DNA of 64,000 nt from Dipteris shenzhenensis (lineage: Eukaryota > Polypodiophyta > Polypodiopsida > Gleicheniales). Under the pieces are notes generated by a model that had not been told where the DNA came from, made no database searches, and saw nothing but the letters and a program-made list of their open reading frames with translations. The stretch lies in NCBI GenBank assembly GCA_047967505.1, contig CM106539.1. One strand, written 5' to 3'. A program made the translations under genes and the position numbers. Position 1 is the first letter of the stretch; each line of letters begins with the position of its first letter. Positions 32,845 through 44,600 of this stretch are shown here, piece after piece.

Positions 32845-33836
32845 GAAGACTTGACAACACCCCTTTGCATAGTGAAAAGACAAAAGAGTGAAGCTATCCA
32901 ATGAAATAGGACTAATTGCATTAATGAAAAAGTTTGTAGAAGTCGGTGAATCCCTGCTTATAAAGGAAACCAGCAGTGAGTTATTTTGTAGAAATGACTA
33001 TGTGGAAACTATATAGAAGTTGAGCTTGGATAAGTCCTGGCAAGCATCACTTTTATTGAAGAGGCGAGTATGCCTACCTGCCACCGTCGAACAAGAAAAA
33101 TGTGGTGAGAACCTACTTATACCTTGGTTGGGAAGACAAGTGTCATAAACACCCCTCCCTTGTTATCGGGGTCACAATAAAAATAGAAGCTTAACCACAA
33201 ATTTAAATAGCTCAAAGTAGACTTGTGATTGACAGAGGAAGAGCATTTTAGGGAAAGGGTGTAGAATAGAAAGAGTTAATATGGAGGGGAACTTTTAAAG
33301 GGTATTATGAGTTAGATAAGTGGGTGTGTGAGAGTTTTCTAATGCAGAAAAAGAAGGGGGTTTGGAATAGAACAATTATCATGAGCATTTCCCTAAGTAA
33401 TCATTGAGATGAGTTTAATGAAAGAAAATTTCAACTTTAATCATGAGAATATAGGGGAGGGTATGTAAGTTTTAAATAAAAGGTCTGAGAGGAAAAAATA
33501 ATCTTTAAATAAATTTTCATTCTTTTAAATAAAACAAGGTTAAGGCACTATAAATAAAGATTTAATAAAGAGAGTAAATAATTGGGAAGAGAGTAGAAAG
33601 GGGAGGTTTTAGAGTAGAAAGTAAGAAAAGAGGGGGGGGGGTTTTGGGAAATTACGTTTAAATGAAATTAGTTTACAAAGTAATGAAAAAAAGGTCAAGT
33701 AATGTAGGGATATAGGAGGAGTTAAAAAGAGAGAGAGAGATAGAAAAACATAAGGGAAAATAGAGGGGGGAGGGGGGGTTGCGTGGGGGGGGAAATGAAT
33801 TTTATGAATTTGGAATGAGAAGGGGGAGGGAAAAAG
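32841..33836. repeat. 1-kb direct repeat, copy 1
   Basis: It aligns with 40489-41547 in the same orientation with high identity by eye, from 'tgtgtggaa' and 'acttgacaacacccctttgc' through 'cataaacacccctcccttg' to 'gagaagggggagggaaaaa'. It could be an LTR pair of a larger element enclosing copia F or a segmental duplication. No primer-binding site was found after copy 1. Confidence 0.85.
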
Positions 33837-35049
33837 GAAACCAAGAGAAAGAGAATAAATAAGTAGAGAAGGGGGGGGGGGGCGGTTGGGGGAATTAATA
33901 AACAAAGAAGAAGGAGGGGGGAATTAACAAACAAAGAAGGAGGAGGGAGGAATTAATAAACAAAGAAGGAGGGGGTGACCTGTGTGTCCATGCTTGTGTG
34001 AGAGGATTTCGACGAGGCAGCACACGATTTGGAGCTGGTTGTTGGGCGTGGAAGTGCATGAAGGACGAGGTGTTTACGCGACTTTGGTAGCAGTGCGAAA
34101 GTAGGATGGTTGCCATCGTTTGGAGCAGTGTGCATGAGAAAGAGTAGTTTAGGCTTCACAGGGAGGCAGCAACAACAGTGGCTACAAGGAGGGCCAAGTC
34201 GAAGCAGCTGGTGTCAATGATTAGAGGCAGCACAGGCAGCTACTAGAGAAGACAACATAACAGCAAGGAGGCAAAGATAGGCCCTATGGAGAAGTCGATA
34301 AGGCAAGAAAATAGACGGGAGCTAAGAGCAAAGTACGGCAATGAGAGGGAGAAAGAGGCATAGATGACGAGAAAGAAAGGAAAGAGGGAGGTTAAATAAG
34401 ATGAGAGGGAGAAAGTCAGGGAGGTTAGTCAGTTGAGTTAATGAGAAGTCAAGGTAGTCGGGTAGCCCAGGGAGGTAAGTTTGCGGGGTAGGGATTAGTT
34501 TAGGGTGGTTAGGGAAAGGTTAGAGTGCGAGTTTATTAGGGAGAAAAGGGGGTTTAGTTTAGGGAGAGAAGGGCGGCTATTTATGGAAATTTAGAGAAAG
34601 ATTTTAGAAGAAATAAAAGAAAAAAGAGGGAAAAATAGGAGGAATTGCGGGAGGGTAAGAAGCTACATTTGGAAAAAATTAAAAAATAGAAAATTTAAAA
34701 ACAAGTTTAGAAAATTTATATAAAAATTTCAAGAAAAAGTAAAAGTTTAGAAATTTAAAAAACAGTAGAAAAATAGAAAAATAATAGAAAAAATTAAGAA
34801 AAAAAGGGGAAAAAATGTTGCAGCCGGGGGGAGGGATTAAGATAAGTGTGACTATAAATGAATGATTAGGAAGGGGGGATTAGTGAGAATAAAATAGGAT
34901 AAAATGAAATAGGGAGGAGAATTAGAAAGTTACTAGGAAAATTATAAAAAATGTATAAAAAGTTGAAGAAAAAAGGAAGGGAAAATAAAGGGAAATTTTA
35001 TTTTTAAATCAAGGAAATTAAGAGAATTGGAGGAGATGGGGGGGGTTGA

Positions 35050-35091
<42 letters not shown>

Positions 35092-35250
35092 AGAGGGAGA
35101 AATTACGTGAAGATAAGGGAGTTTGGGGGGAAAGAAACGGAGAAAATAAGAGAACTTAATGGGAAAATAAGGGAATTTGAGGGAAAAGAAATTAGGGAGA
35201 TTAAGGAAAAATGTAGACACAGATTAAGGGGAAATTAAGGGAGTTTAGGG
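33837..35250 (+). repeat. Purine-rich (A+G) tract with G-runs and GA microsatellite
   Basis: The plus strand is overwhelmingly A and G over about 1.4 kb, continuing the purine-rich second half of the direct repeat. It has G-runs of 8 or more (for example 33871-33882), many AAATTT-type words and a (GA)n tract at 35052-35090. No coding sequence. Confidence 0.8.
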
Positions 35251-35420
35251 TGTGGGGGTTAAAGGTCATTGTGCCTTTACCCCGGTTATGTACAATACTC
35301 AAACACATATATAAATGAATGAAAAAGAAGATTAGGGTGTTCTACACCCACCAAAAACTTGTGTGGCTCTCTGTCTCTCTCTCTCCCTCTTTTATTCCGC
35401 TTCCGTTGAGAGCACTCTCA
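35251..35420 (+). repeat. Copia F 5' LTR
   Basis: It begins TGTGGGGGTTAAAGG and ends GCACTCTCA, similar at both ends to the A/C LTRs, but is about 170 bp long and lacks their 28-bp palindrome. Confidence 0.7.
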
Positions 35421-35422
35421 AC

Positions 35423-35434
35423 TGGTATTAGAGC
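35423..35434 (+). promoter_or_regulatory. Primer-binding site, copia F
   Basis: TGGTATTAGAGC after an AC spacer; one base differs from the canonical site (C to T). Confidence 0.75.
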
Positions 35435-36875
35435 CCAGGTGATCTAGTTGAGCATGTGTGAATGCCTGGAAGCTCAGCAGCTCTGTGGAAGGAAGGAGAA
35501 GCTCTATGGGAAGCTTTGTGGGTGATTTTACTTGCATCCAAGTGCGCAGAGACCTCGAAGGAACCTTTGGAAAAGTCACTTTGGTTTTGCAAAGTGCTTT
35601 TGAGATCTTGTTAAGTGTTTTCAAAGAAAAAGTCATTTTTTGGGCATTTCCTTGTTTCGTTTGATGACAAAGACTCCGTATTGACTTGTAGAGGCAACCA
35701 TTGCCTGCTTTTGGTGTCCATTTCACTTCAAGAGCTTGGAAACACCTTCATGCTTGAATTTGGGATTATTTCATTGGATTTCTGACTCACTATGTCAGTT
35801 TCAATGTTTTTTCTGCCCGGGTCTTAGAACCAACCATTTGCAGATCTATCAGTTCCGGTGGACTCAAGAAGTCCTAAAACTTCTATGTTGTTCATCATTC
35901 GCACTTCGGTGGAGTTTACAAACAGATCAGTTTTCCAAAAATGTTTTTCAGTCCGTGTGTTGGAGCCAGTGATTGGGACCACAGTTTCCAAAACCGTCTA
36001 TCCCATTGCATTTCGAATGCTTAAAACCCCTACCTATCAGTTCTTGCGTGATTCGATAGAGTATTTTCAAAGTTATAGATCTCTGTGTATTTGATTTCGT
36101 CTCTCTGTTATGCATTTTTCATTCTAAGGTTTTGAAACCTTAGATTTATGCCACATGGCAGTGGATAAGTGTTGATTCCCATTTCTCACTCATCGGTTGG
36201 GATTTTGGAGTTCCAACAGAAGAGAGATATTTGCAGATTGTCTTGCTGAGTTCGATTATGGAATGGCGCCCATGTTTTGAGGCATCTTAGGTTCTATTTT
36301 CAGTAGCAGTCATTGCCGTGGGACCACGATTTCTTGAGCATACCTTATGCAGATCACTCTGGTTGCAGTTTGAGCCATGTGCGCTCATTCGTGGTGTGCA
36401 TTGGGTTGCAGTGGATGATTTATAAGCCATTTGGATGCATTGCGATCCTTATTGGATGCGTTGATAAGCCCAGATTGCCTTGTGGGATGCTATTTTTTAT
36501 GGACGCTTTGCACATGGATGCTATTTTATGCTGAGAGATAGCTTTGACACATTGTAGTTGATGCACTGATAGTGTTATGCTCTCTTGGATGAGATATTGT
36601 TGATGCATATGCCCATGGACGGTGTTTCTGCTTGAGCCATTTGGCACTTATTGGCATTTTGGATTGCTATTGCAGTTGGCATTTTCTTTTAGGCCAGATT
36701 TGCTCATATGGATGCATAGTACATGCACATGAGTCAGCTGTATCTTTTGATGCTTTAAGCTTTGAGTTTTGGTGATATTTCACTCTATTGTGGCATACAC
36801 ATTTGGGTGCATCTGGTATTTGGTGTGATTCTCTCTTGCAGGCACTAGCATTTGGGATTTTGCTTTATTTGCATC

Positions 36876-37793
36876 ATGGCATCCTCTTCCATGTCTAAAA
36901 GGAGTTTTTCAGCATTAAAAAGTTTGATGGGACAAACTTTTCTTTGTGGAAAGAATAGATAAGGGATGTGCTTATTCAAAAGAAGCAGATAAAACCCTTG
37001 CAAGGGATTGCACCTAAGCCTGCAGCTATGTCCACAGATGAATGGAATGAGTTGGATGCATTGGCAATTCATCTTGGGGAGACAGCTTATTTCACAATAG
37101 TCACTAAAAAGACTACGGAAGCTTTATGGAAAAAGTTGTGTGCTACATATGAGAAAGAGACTACCTCAAACAAAGTCTATCTCATGAAGAGATTGTTTGA
37201 GCTATACATGAAGGAGGGAGTATCCATAGCTTTGCACTTGAATGATTTAATATTATTTTCAGTCAGCTTCAAGCTCAAAAGCTGAATTTCAATGTGAAAA
37301 TGAGGGCAATATTTATCTTATGCTCATTACCATCCTCATGGGATACTTTCTATACTGCTTTGAGTAACTCTGCACCTGGTGGAGTATTGAATTTTGATGA
37401 TGTGGTTGGTAGCTTGTTGGCCGAGGAGATTAGATGGAAGTCAATGGAAGGCAACAATAGGATGCAGCCTTAAATGTGCAAAGGGGCAGCAGATCACAGT
37501 CCAGGGGGAAGTTTCAAGAAAGAGGGAAGTCCCATAGCAAGTCCAGGGCATGGAACATTGAGTGTCACTATTGTGGCAAGAAGGGCCACATGAAAAAGGA
37601 TTGCTACAAGCTTAAAAGAGAGCAAAAGGATAAGAAAAAGAATGCAAATTGGGGTGAAAATCAGAAGGAAGAGAGTCCAAAGGAGGACAAAGGAAAAGTG
37701 AATATGGAGGAGATCAATGCAGAACTACACATGATAGTGACAATGACATTCTCTTCATGTCTAGTTTATCTGCAGAGTTGCTTACCACTTTAG
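36876..37793 (+). pseudogene. Copia F gag
   Basis: ATG 36876 opens 'MASSSMSKRS', then the frame shifts. 'FDGTNFSLWKE' is followed by a stop, and 36968-37285 gives 'DVLIQKKQIKPLQGIAPKP', 'ALWKKLCATYEKETTSNKVY', 'ELYMKEGVSIALHLNDL', parallel to the Gag of copia A/C. After another break, 'FILCSLPSSWDTFYTALSNS' precedes an Arg/Ser-rich linker and the zinc knuckle 'CHYCGKKGHMKKDC' (about 37564-37605). At least three frame breaks make it non-functional. Confidence 0.85.
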
Positions 37794-37814
37794 GTTATGC
37801 ATATTCCTAGGATT

Positions 37815-39770
37815 GGATTTTGGATTTTGGTGCTTCATTCCATGTTACTCCCCATAGGGAATGGTTCTCCACTTATGACAGTGGAAAGATAGGTTGTGTG
37901 CATCTTGGAAATGACTATGCATGTGACATAGTGGGAGTAGGTGACAGTTTCCTTTTGCAAATGGGTTTATATTTATTTTGAAAAATGTGAGACATGTGCT
38001 TAAGCTGACCAAGAGTCTCATTTCAACGGGTCAGCTAGATGATGCTCGTTTTCAGACCATCTTTGGTTCTGGGAGTTGGAAAATTAAAAAGGGCTCTATG
38101 CTTTTGGCCATGGGTGCCAAGTGTGGGACTTTGTATCCCTTACATGTATCAGGGGTGTTTGATCATGTTGTTGCAATAACCGAGTAGCCAAGCACTTCTT
38201 TATGGCATTTGGCGTGGGCCATATGAGCCAAAATGGAATGAAACTCTTATGCCGTTTGGGTTATATACTGCATTTGAGTTTCTCTGATTTTGAATTTTGT
38301 GAGCACTGTCTCTATGGGAAGCAGACTAAATCAGCCCATAAAAGAAGGGGAAAGAAAGAGTTTGAAAAGCTTGATTTGGTGCATTCAAATGTATGTGGTC
38401 CCATGCCTACACGGTCATTAGGCGGGGATGAATACTATGTGACATTCATTGATGATGCAACTAGGAAAGTGTGGGCTTATGCTATAGCTTGGAAGAGTGA
38501 TGTGTTCCAGGTATTTCAGAAATGGTTGGCCTTGGTTGAGAATCAGTCAGGTAGAACGCTTAAATGCCTACGGATTGACAATGGTGGAGAGTATCTCTCT
38601 CATGACTTTCAGCATTTCTATGATACACATGGGATTAAGAGGGAGCTCACATCCCCTCGTACTCTAGAGCAAAATCCAGTTGCAGAAAAGATGAACCGTA
38701 CCATTCAAGAAAGGTTGCAATGCAAGTCTTTTTTGTGGTTTTTGGGTTGACGCAATGAAGACTGCAGTGCATGTGATCAATAGATCACCTAGTAAGAGTT
38801 TGGATGGTGGTATTCCTGAACAGGCATGGAGTGGCAAGAAGCCCTCTTACTCTCATTTGCGTATATTTGGGTGTGAGGCATATGCACATGTGCCAAAAGA
38901 TCTTCGAAAGAAGCTAGATCCTAAGTCTAGGAAATGCATCTTTCTAGGTTATGGTGAAAGTGGAGAGATGGGTTATCGTCTTTGGGATCCAAAAGCAAAG
39001 AAGATCATATGCAGCCATGATGTAGCCTTCAATGAGAAGAAGATGCACAAGGCACCCATGAGGGATGTGGAAATGAGGAGAATCACTTTCCAGGATGTGA
39101 ATCCACCTTCATATGTTGATAGATAGCAAGTTTTCCGTGCACCAAATGTGCAAGAAATGGTACCACCAAGTACTCCCACAGGTATAGAATCAAGGGTAGA
39201 TGATGGATCATCTATTCGTGGAAATGATGACCCTAATGTGGCTGATATGCAGGTGGGAAAGCAAGCTGAAATGCCTTGAGAAGATCATCTAGAGCATCTA
39301 GACTGCCTAATAGATTTGTTCCAGGGGTAGACTATGTGATGCTTACTGATTGCGGGGAGCCTTCTTGCTATAGAGAGGCTATGATGCGCGAGGATCAATG
39401 CAAGTGGGAGTATACTATGCAATCAGAGATGAGTTCACTTATGAAGAATAAGACTTGGGACTTGGTTTCTTTGCCACATGGAAAGAAAGCATTGCCATGT
39501 AAATGGATCTACAAGATGAAGGCCATAGGTGATGATGTGCCTAGGTATAAGGCCCGTTTGGTCGCTAAAGGGTTCAAGCAAGAGAAGGGTGTGGACTTTG
39601 ATGAGATATTCTCTCCGGTTGTGAAGATGACCACACTTAGATGCATGATTGGCCTAGTGGCAACAGAGGATATGGAGCTTATGGAGATGGATGTCAAGAC
39701 AGCTTTCTTGCATGGGGATCTACATGAGGAAATTTACATGGTGCAGCCAGAAAGGGAAAATTTTGGATAG
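37815..39770 (+). pseudogene. Copia F protease-integrase-RT remnant
   Basis: Pieces in several frames: protease 'WILDFGASFHVTPHREW' with DSGA changed to DFGA; 37978-38187; HHCC/integrase 38202-38750, where the first catalytic Asp is Asn ('DLVHSNVCGPM') while 'LRIDNGGEYLS' and 'VAEKMNRTIQ' are kept; 38755-39126 ('HVINRSPSKSLDGGIPEQAW'); RT 39276-39770 from 'DCGEPSCYREAM' to 'MDVKTAFLHGDLHEEIYM'. The YVDD palm motif and RNase H are missing because the element is cut off here. Confidence 0.88.
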
Positions 39771-40488
39771 AGGGAGAAAGGGGGGAAGGTAGTTAAAAAG
39801 GTCTTCAAGGGAAGAAAGGTAACAAGTATTTTCAAAAGAAAAAAGAGGATAGTATGTGTGTGTGTGTACACCACACCCACTTTTGCCCAAGTATGATACA
39901 ACACACTAGGTGAGATAGTAGGTCATCACCTAGTGTGATGACCTACTATCTACCTGAAGAGAATAAGAAGTATTGAGAAGTGCAATTTACAGTAATGGAA
40001 AAGGAATGGAAGAGAAGTACTTGAGTGAGGTAGGTAAACAGTATGGAGGCAAATTGGTTTAATAGATATATGGGTAAGTTGTGGTTATAATAATATTAGA
40101 CAAGTAAAGGAAGTGGCCAATTATGACAACAATCTAGGTTAGAAGAGTTTTATATAAAAAGGGAAAAACTAACGAGGTAAGTGTAATACAACAGTATTGC
40201 TCAAAAGAGAAATGAAAGGAGTCAAAAGGCCAAAAGACATGATGGCTTAAATGTATTGTTTGGGAGGTGGGAGCCATAATCAGGGGTGAGTAGTTGAGAG
40301 TTTTGGATTTGGAGTGTGACATCTAATGCATAATTCTGCAAGGATAAGCGAAAGATTAGAGATATGTTTATAAGAAAAAATAAAACAAATAAAGAACAAG
40401 TTTAAGAAGGGAGTCAAGAACCAAAAAGGCCTTAATGACTTAAGTGTACTATGTGCAACCATCCAGAGTTGCAGGGGAAATGACCTAT
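39771..40488. other. Spacer with competing hairpins
   Basis: No coding sequence. It contains the overlapping inverted repeats at 39902-39950 and a short GT run near 39858-39868. Confidence 0.5.
39902..39950. repeat. Overlapping inverted repeats (alternative hairpins)
   Basis: The 16-bp arms GATAGTAGGTCATCAC (39914-39929) and GTGATGACCTACTATC (39935-39950) pair around a 5-base loop. The 12-bp arms CACACTAGGTGA (39902-39913) and TCACCTAGTGTG (39926-39937) also pair perfectly but overlap the first hairpin, so only one can form at a time. Confidence 0.9.
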
Positions 40489-41401
40489 GTGTGGAAAACT
40501 TGACAACACCCCTTTGCATAGTGAAAAGATAAAAGAGCGAAGCTAGACAATGAAATAGGACTAATTGCATTAACGAAAAAGTTTGTACAAGTTGGTGAAT
40601 CCTTGCTTATAAAGGAAACCAACAGTGGGCCATTTTGTAGAAATATTGTGTGGAAATTGTATAGAAGTTGAGCTTGGATAAGCCCTGGCAAGCATCACTT
40701 TTATTGAAGTGGGGAGTCTGCCTACTTGCCATCATCCAACAAGAAAAACATGGTGAGAACCCGCTTACACCTTAGTTGGGAAGACAGGTGTCATAAACAC
40801 CCCTCCCTTGTTATTGGGGTCACAATAAAAATAGAAGCTTAACCACAAACTCAAATAGCTCAAAGTAGACTTGTGATCGACAAAGGAAGAGCATTTTAGG
40901 GAAAGGGTGCATAATAGAAAGAGTTAATATGGAGGGGAATTTTTTTTTAAAAGGGAGGATAAAAAATGGAAAAAGGGTATTATGAGTTAGATAAGTGGGT
41001 GTGTGAGAGTTTTCTAATACAGAAAAAGAAGGGGGTTTGGAATAGAACAATTATCATGAGCATTTCCCTAAGTAATCATTGAGATGAGTTTGATGAAAAA
41101 AAATTCAAATTGAGAATATAGGGGAGGGTATGTAAGTTTTAGAAATTTAAAATTAACAAAAGGTCGAAGAGGAAAAAATAATCTTCAAATAAATTCATTC
41201 TTTTAAATAAAACAAGGTTAAGGCACTATAAATAAAGATTTAATAAAGAGAGTAAATAATTGGGAAGAGACTAGAAAGGGGAGTTTTTAGAGTAGGAAGT
41301 AAGAAAAGGGGGGGGGAGGGTTGGGGAAATTATGTTTAAATGAAATTAGTTACAAAGTAATGAAAAAAAGGTTAAGTAATATAGGGATATAGGGGGAGTG
41401 A

Positions 41402-41454
<53 letters not shown>

Positions 41455-41547
41455 AAACATAAGGGAAAATAGAGGGGGGAGGGGGGGGGTTGTGTTGGGA
41501 GGAAATGAATTTTATGAATTTGGAATGAGAAGGGGGAGGGAAAAAGT
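40489..41547. repeat. 1-kb direct repeat, copy 2
   Basis: The partner of 32841-33836, with small indels and a (GA)n tract at 41407-41450 in place of the short GA run of copy 1. Similarity stops at 'gagggaaaaag'. Confidence 0.85.
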
Positions 41548-41604
41548 GTTTGAGAATTTCATTTTGTTGGTGCAAAAGGCACCACATGTGCACCGGGTAC
41601 GGGG

Positions 41605-42393
41605 GGTCCCAAGCCTCGCCTCCTAGCCATGCAAAGGGCCTCTCTCTCCTCCCAAAAAATCCCAAGAGGGATTAGAGAGAGAGGACAAACAAGTCATTTT
41701 ATATTCAAGCCCCCCAAGGGGGCACCAATGCATATGGGGTTAGTCTCCCATCAAATTGCCATGTGTTGATAGTGCGCTAGCTCCACACACAAACCATGCT
41801 CCATTTCAGCCAACCAAGGGGTGAAGGCCACCACCTCCAACACCCCCCTATGGACCAACCTTGAGGTAAACAAACAATGGAGCTAACCAAACTTGGTCAC
41901 GGATAGACACAAGAACAAACCACCAAACAAAGGCCAGCTGCCACCAAACACCACAAGTAGCGCAGGTGCTATTCAGGAAACCCTGAGAGACATAGAACTT
42001 GTCCAATCTAGACTCCTTCTTTTGTCCCCAATTTGACTGTTGCACCAAGTGAAAGTCCACAAGGAGGTACATGCATCAGGAGTCATCAAGACATGCCGAT
42101 GCCATAGTCATCATGAAGTCGCACTTCAAGTCATCACAAGGATCGCTATGGGGGGGTCCCAAACCCTGCCCCCTAGCCATGCAAAGGGCCTCTCTCTCCT
42201 CCCAAAAAATCCTGGGAGGGATTAGAGATATAGGACAAACATGTCTTTTTATATTCAAGCCCCCCAAGGGGGCACCAATGCATATGGGGTTAGTCTCCCA
42301 TCAAATTTCCATGTGTTGATAGCACGCTAACTCCACCCACAAACCATGCTCCATTTTAGCCAACCGAGGGGTGAAGGCCACCACCTCCAACAC
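41605..42393 (-). mobile_element. Possible TRIM (short LTR element), minus strand
   Basis: Two direct repeats of about 240 bp (41608-41846 and 42153-42393; each carries 'agccatgcaaagggcc', 'tatattcaagccccccaagg' and 'accacctccaaca') flank about 305 bp. Read on the minus strand, each repeat starts TGTTGGAGGTGG and the inner edge of the left copy is preceded by a G-run (ccatagggggg), like a polypurine tract before a 3' LTR. No coding sequence, no clear primer site and no target duplication were found, so a tandem duplication remains possible. Confidence 0.45.
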
Positions 42394-43515
42394 ATTTGAG
42401 CTTGGCTTGTGCACTAAGCTTGTTTGCTATGGTCACGAATCAACTTTTCTACTTGTCCATCTTGCTTATACATTGGAATTTATTTGTTTGCTTTTGTTGG
42501 GTTTCCTATGAGTTGTGTCTATAACATCTTGAGTTAGCATGTTGTTTAAGCATTTTTCATTGATGTGCAGTCTTTTTGCTTATTATACTTTCTTGTTTCT
42601 TGTGCATAAGCCTTACTTGAGTCTAAATTACTTTTAGGTCATTGCGCATTGTGACTAACTTGCATCTATCACTTTTGAGTTGGTGCTTGAACTTGCTAGT
42701 GGTACTATGCATGGTTTGTGCATCTGCATCACTCGCCTGGCTATGGCTCTCTTTGCCTATTTGCCACAATTCTACTAGAGTAGTTGGTATTAAGTGAATT
42801 GCTCTCATATACTTTCATACGTTTAATTTGCTTGCTAGCTGTAGTTGCTTCTTTTATCTCTATTTTCTTATTGATTACTAGTCCATGATAATTGCAAGGA
42901 GATAGAATATTCCATCGAGTAGAAAGCTAGAATTGGTACAACTCAAAACTAGGTAGAAGAGGAAGAATAAAAATTGGGAATGACTCTCAAATGTACCTAA
43001 AAAGTTACTCAAATTACTCACATGGAACCCGAGTGACAATTTCACTATTTCGTATGCTACAATTAATTCATAGTTTTTAGTTTATTGTGTAATTTTTGAG
43101 TTTCTATAGAAGTTGAATGTGTGAAGTGCATGCATTGTGAACTCTTTTTTGGGCAAGTCTCTCTCTATTTTTCTACATTAATGATATTTGGGCCTTTACT
43201 TGTATGTTATTTCATTTCGGTAATATAGATCCCCATTAGGGCCCTAAAATGGCTTGTGTGCAATTTTTGGACATTGTGGCTATTTATTATATGCATGGAC
43301 TCTTGGGAGTTGTGCTCAAGTGCAATACATGTTCAAGAAAGTATTTGAGTTAACTACTACAATTTGTACCCAAAAATATGTTTTGTTTCACTCAGACATG
43401 CATTTAGGTTGCCAATGCTCTAGGTTCCATGAAGGAAGTATACCTATTTACACATGAACTAATGAAATTAAGAGATTGCTCATCATAGGATAGATTCGAT
43501 TAGCTGTTAACCCCC
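42394..43515. other. Unrecognised intergenic sequence
   Basis: AT-rich, no long frame, no transposon motif recognised. Confidence 0.4.
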
Positions 43516-43835
43516 TTTGAAGATTGTCTAGTTGCATAGAGGACATAACAATTGATAAATGTCAATTCAATCAAAAAATTCAAATTTATGGACATCCTTT
43601 GCCTTCATGTACACTGCCTTGTGGCAATGCTTGAATGCAATCAAAGATGATCATGAGAACTTTGAAGATACAACAATTTTAACTTTGAAGATTGTCTAGT
43701 TGCATAGAGGATATAACAATTGATAAATTTCAATTCATGCATCCTTTGCCTTCACGCACGTTGCTTTGTAGCAATGCTTGAATGCAGTCAAACATGATGA
43801 TGAGAACTTTGAAGATACAACAACTTGTACAAGCT
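43516..43835. repeat. Two-copy tandem duplication (~165 bp)
   Basis: 'gaagattgtctagttgcata' starts both copies (about 43519 and 43686) and 'gagaactttgaagatacaac' ends both (about 43652 and 43802). They differ by small indels. Confidence 0.9.
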
Positions 43836-44108
43836 TGTGGGAGGAAATGTTCTTCATCTAAGCACCAAGAGTATCCCTTACATGTCATGAAAGTTTTAAG
43901 CTACCTATTGTGTCCTAAAGAAAATAAATGCAAGGAAGACAAGTAAGTGGAGGAGTACAAGTGTGAACTACATGGGTGCTGAGCATGGTGAACATGGTTC
44001 TAAATCATTTTCACAATTTTTATTGATTGGTATTCTCCCCTAATGTTGGGGGTTGCTTAGTGCATACATTCCTGGAGGGCTTATTAAAGATAGCTCGCAA
44101 TTAATGAA
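43836..44108. other. Unrecognised intergenic sequence
   Basis: Nothing recognised. Confidence 0.4.
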
Positions 44109-44600
44109 ATGAAATTCACCATATGGAAGCTCTCAGACAATGAGAGAAAGTGGAAAGGTAGATTTTCTTTAATCTGGGAAAAAAAGATTCCAGGAAAAAT
44201 GTCCACACTCCTATGGTGGCTGATACTTCATAAAGCTATTTGGATCAACTATGGGAGTGTGAGTATTGGTAAGGGAGATAGTATGTGCAAAGCTTGCCCT
44301 GGGACAAAGGAATATATTGTTCATTTGTTCATAACCTGCCCTAGAGCTAGGAAAGTCTAGAAGGTGATCTAGCTCATGGTAGGAGAGCCTATCAATTGGA
44401 AGTCTCTGCTATTAGGAGATGCCTTGAAGATACCTTATGCCTTGTGGGTCATTATCTGAGCACATGCATTGTGGTTTATATGGATTGCCAGAAATGTCTT
44501 TCAGTTTAATGATGAGGAATTAAGTGCTGAATAGTTATTCATAAGTTGGTATAGTAAGACTTCAACTCTACATGCTAACTGACTCTCCTCTTTTTTGGCT
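44109..44600 (+). pseudogene. LINE ORF2 C-terminal fragment (zf-RVT domain)
   Basis: The frame 44109-44360 reads 'IWEKKIPGKMSTLLWWLILH', 'SMCKACPGTKEYIVHLFITC', the zinc-binding domain (zf-RVT) that follows RT in plant LINEs; the Cys-x2-Cys…His…Cys spacing is retained. A stop and then 'ALWFIWIARNVFQFNDEEL' continues the typical tail. The RT itself is absent upstream, so it is a 5'-truncated LINE, the usual outcome of target-primed reverse transcription. No poly-A tail was identified. Confidence 0.7.

Larger units (their letters stand above)
35251..39770 (+). mobile_element. Copia F: 3'-truncated relative of copia A/C
   Basis: The element begins with an LTR and primer site like those of A and C, followed by a leader of about 1.45 kb and a broken gag-pol. 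Homology ends inside RT at 39756 ('YMVQPE'), after which the sequence is unrelated. No 3' LTR is present. Many frameshifts and stops mark it as older than A and C. Confidence 0.85.

Noticed and set aside
32641-32921. Minus-strand frames of 81-86 codons
   Set aside because: They cross the GT microsatellite and the start of the direct repeat; no homology recognised.
33609-34159. Minus-strand Pro/Leu/Ser-rich frames
   Set aside because: They are the complement of the purine-rich tract and have no domain.
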